Assembly: GCF_026191475.2 (NCBI RefSeq)
Contig: NZ_JAOSLC020000003.1
Coordinates: 496,001-560,000, forward strand
Reading direction: 5' to 3'
Source of the DNA: Polaribacter ponticola
Lineage (GTDB): Bacteria; Bacteroidota; Bacteroidia; Flavobacteriales; Flavobacteriaceae
DNA length: 64,000 bases
Shown here: in pieces, positions 62,509 through 64,000 of the stretch
How positions within the stretch are numbered: the first letter of the stretch is position 1
Layout of the letters: each line of letters begins with the position of its first letter
Translations under genes and position numbers: made by a program
The notes under the pieces: model-generated
What the model saw: only the letters and a program-made list of their open reading frames with translations
The model's database searches: none
Told to the model about the DNA's origin: nothing

Positions 62509-64000
62509 ATGAAAAAAGCAATACTTATTTTTTTATTTTTAACATTTACAATTTATGTACATGCAACATTTACTTTATCTGGTTCTACAATAACACAAAC
62601 AAATACAGACACCGATTTATCAGGAATTATAGGAATAGCAGGTGTAACAACTGTTCAAGTAGGCGTTGGAACGGATAGGGAATATATAGTTTATGATATT
62701 GGTAACTTACAATTAGTAATAAATGGAAATTTAACTATTGATGCTTCTAAAGAAATGTTGCTTATTGGTATTTCTTCTCCTTCAAATGTAATTTCTGTAA
62801 ACGGAACTTTAAATGTTCAAGATCAAGAAATAAGAAACGGATTTACTTCTTATCAGCAAAGAACAGCAATTAGAACTTCTTATAATATCGTTAATTGTTG
62901 TGGTAATTTTTCAATAGATGTTACTAATTCTGGCACACTTAATATGCAAGGTGGAGGTATCGAAAGTTCTTCTTCAATTCAATTTCAAACAAATTCAACA
63001 ATTAATATACAAGATGGTAGAATCGAACTTTTATCAACTCCAGATCCAGAATACCAAATTCGACAATTCTCTAATAATTTAACTGCTATAAATTTTAATT
63101 TAGTAAAATACGCTATGACTATGGTTGGTACTCCAATTAAATTTGAAGGATACAAACCAACGCATGCAGAAAATGGAATTAGCTTTAGTAGTTCTTCTGC
63201 TAGTACACAATATGATTTTAGAGACTATTCTGGGGGTGGTCGAGGAAATAGATTAGATCTAGGTTTATGGGCAAGCAAAAAAGGAAAAGTTATCAATTCT
63301 TCGGATGGAACAAATGTAATTATAGAAAGGCATAAATCTGGAGATATTAGCTCTCAAGGAACTTGGCAAATTACAAAAGAAATTGAACCTAGAATAGTAG
63401 ATGAAGATGGTGTTCCATTACAAAATACCAAAATGTTTATTAGAGATAACGATAACGGAAATCGAGTTGATGGAAATGGTTACACTTTTTCTAATGATTT
63501 TACTTATTTCAATACCTCAAATGCCAGTGGTCTTATTCCAATAACAGAAGTTCTTACAGGTGCCGTTAATCATTTTAATGGTTCTATTGCTACAGTATTT
63601 GATAGAAGAAGCAAAAACGATAATACAGATGATGAGTTCGATATTCATTTTTATCATTATAATAAAGTAATTACTAGATCTATTCAAAAATTAAAAGGTG
63701 TTGGAGTTTTAAATTTTGATTGGACAATGTTTGATGATACCAATATAACTGAATCCGACCCTACAATTGTAGCTGCATATACCACTTTAGACAATTTAGG
63801 GCAACTTTATGATTATGCTAAATATTGGAAACAATTAAATCAAACTAATTTAGAAATTCCTAGTATTAACGAACTATTAATAGATACCGAAAACTCTTTA
63901 TTAAACCTTGGTGATTATAATTTAATAGTAGATGCTACTGCTGCTGCTGTTTTTGCAATTGACACAAACACCAAAACAATTACTATAAAATCTACTACAC
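62509..64000 (+). CDS. Large adhesin-like secreted protein (3' end outside window)
   Basis: The frame is open from ATG 62509 to the end of the window, 497 visible residues. A signal peptide (AILIFLFLTFTIYVHA) is followed by repeated short beta segments with turn residues (LQLVINGNLTIDASKEMLLI, VISVNGTLNVQDQEI, SGTLNMQGGGIESSSSIQFQ, STINIQDGRIELL). This fits a right-handed beta-helix. A transition to YHYNKVITRSIQKLKGVGVL and further beta-rich sequence follows. The visible part has no T9SS sorting domain; one might lie beyond the window. It starts 4 nt after gene C. Probably the largest product of the surface-protein run. Confidence 0.75.
   Translation, partial: MKKAILIFLFLTFTIYVHATFTLSGSTITQTNTDTDLSGIIGIAGVTTVQVGVGTDREYIVYDIGNLQLVINGNLTIDASKEMLLIGISSPSNVISVNGTLNVQDQEIRNGFTSYQQRTAIRTSYNIVNCCGNFSIDVTNSGTLNMQGGGIESSSSIQFQTNSTINIQDGRIELLSTPDPEYQIRQFSNNLTAINFNLVKYAMTMVGTPIKFEGYKPTHAENGISFSSSSASTQYDFRDYSGGGRGNRLDLGLWASKKGKVINSSDGTNVIIERHKSGDISSQGTWQITKEIEPRIVDEDGVPLQNTKMFIRDNDNGNRVDGNGYTFSNDFTYFNTSNASGLIPITEVLTGAVNHFNGSIATVFDRRSKNDNTDDEFDIHFYHYNKVITRSIQKLKGVGVLNFDWTMFDDTNITESDPTIVAAYTTLDNLGQLYDYAKYWKQLNQTNLEIPSINELLIDTENSLLNLGDYNLIVDATAAAVFAIDTNTKTITIKSTT

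Noticed and set aside
61605..64000. Prophage tail-fibre region
   Set aside because: Fibre-like motifs occur, but each protein has a bacterial signal peptide and no phage structural, lysis or integrase genes are present in the window.

Overview
The window is about 30% GC, gene-dense, and reads as a chromosomal segment of a Flavobacteriaceae bacterium (Bacteroidota), most like the marine Polaribacter/Tenacibaculum group. The evidence is the gliding-motility lipoprotein GldI, a type IX secretion (T9SS) sorting-domain protein, a TonB-dependent receptor with an N-terminal carboxypeptidase-regulatory domain, MORN/YwqK proteins, Bacteroidota-type -7 boxes (TAnnTTTG/TTCG), and the absence of clear Shine-Dalgarno sites. 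No rRNA, tRNA, CRISPR array, transposase or prophage was recognised.

Layout. 1-6.6 kb: topB carrying in-frame palindromic repeats, a fatty-acid-hydroxylase-like protein, a possible structured RNA, a secreted aminopeptidase P and gcvT. 6.7-16.1 kb: a 5'-nucleotidase-like lipoprotein, a broken HNH nuclease, HMG-CoA lyase, two exporters, pyrD and pheT. 16.2-23.4 kb: a TlpA-like lipoprotein, an LtaS-like membrane enzyme, a PAP2 phosphatase, and three consecutive peptidyl-prolyl isomerase lipoproteins (including GldI) behind a DHH phosphoesterase. 23.5-31.7 kb: ndk, a DUF721 protein, recF, a TPR protein, ribH (with a striking internal hairpin), mutL, two rhomboids and an EEP-family protein. 31.7-43.2 kb: small metabolic genes, mtaB, a lytic transglycosylase, a cold-shock protein, mnmA between two MORN proteins, and purB. 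43.2-53.8 kb: TerC, a His-rich peptide next to a metal-type TonB receptor, an M48 peptidase, msrB and transporters. 53.8-64 kb: the most unusual part, described next.

The right end holds a putative sensory and cell-surface locus. On the minus strand lie a secreted protein with 34-residue SDHYL repeats, a LytS-type histidine kinase, a second kinase-like protein that has lost its histidine and ATP-binding asparagine, and a LytTR response regulator. The opposite strand carries a run of secreted proteins: a T9SS sorting-domain protein, a predicted outer-membrane barrel, three fibre-like proteins sharing modules, and a large open-ended adhesin-like protein. The divergent intergenic region contains two 9-bp LytTR-type half-sites exactly 21 bp apart. 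This suggests autoregulation of the signalling genes and possibly control of the surface genes.

A quality warning applies throughout. About twenty genes are frameshifted, and most breaks are explained by one missing base in an A or T run. Housekeeping genes (recF, mtaB, gldI) are among them, and repairing a single base usually restores the full family length and the stop/start overlap with the next gene. I therefore annotate these as single genes with a probable sequence error, giving the position of each break.
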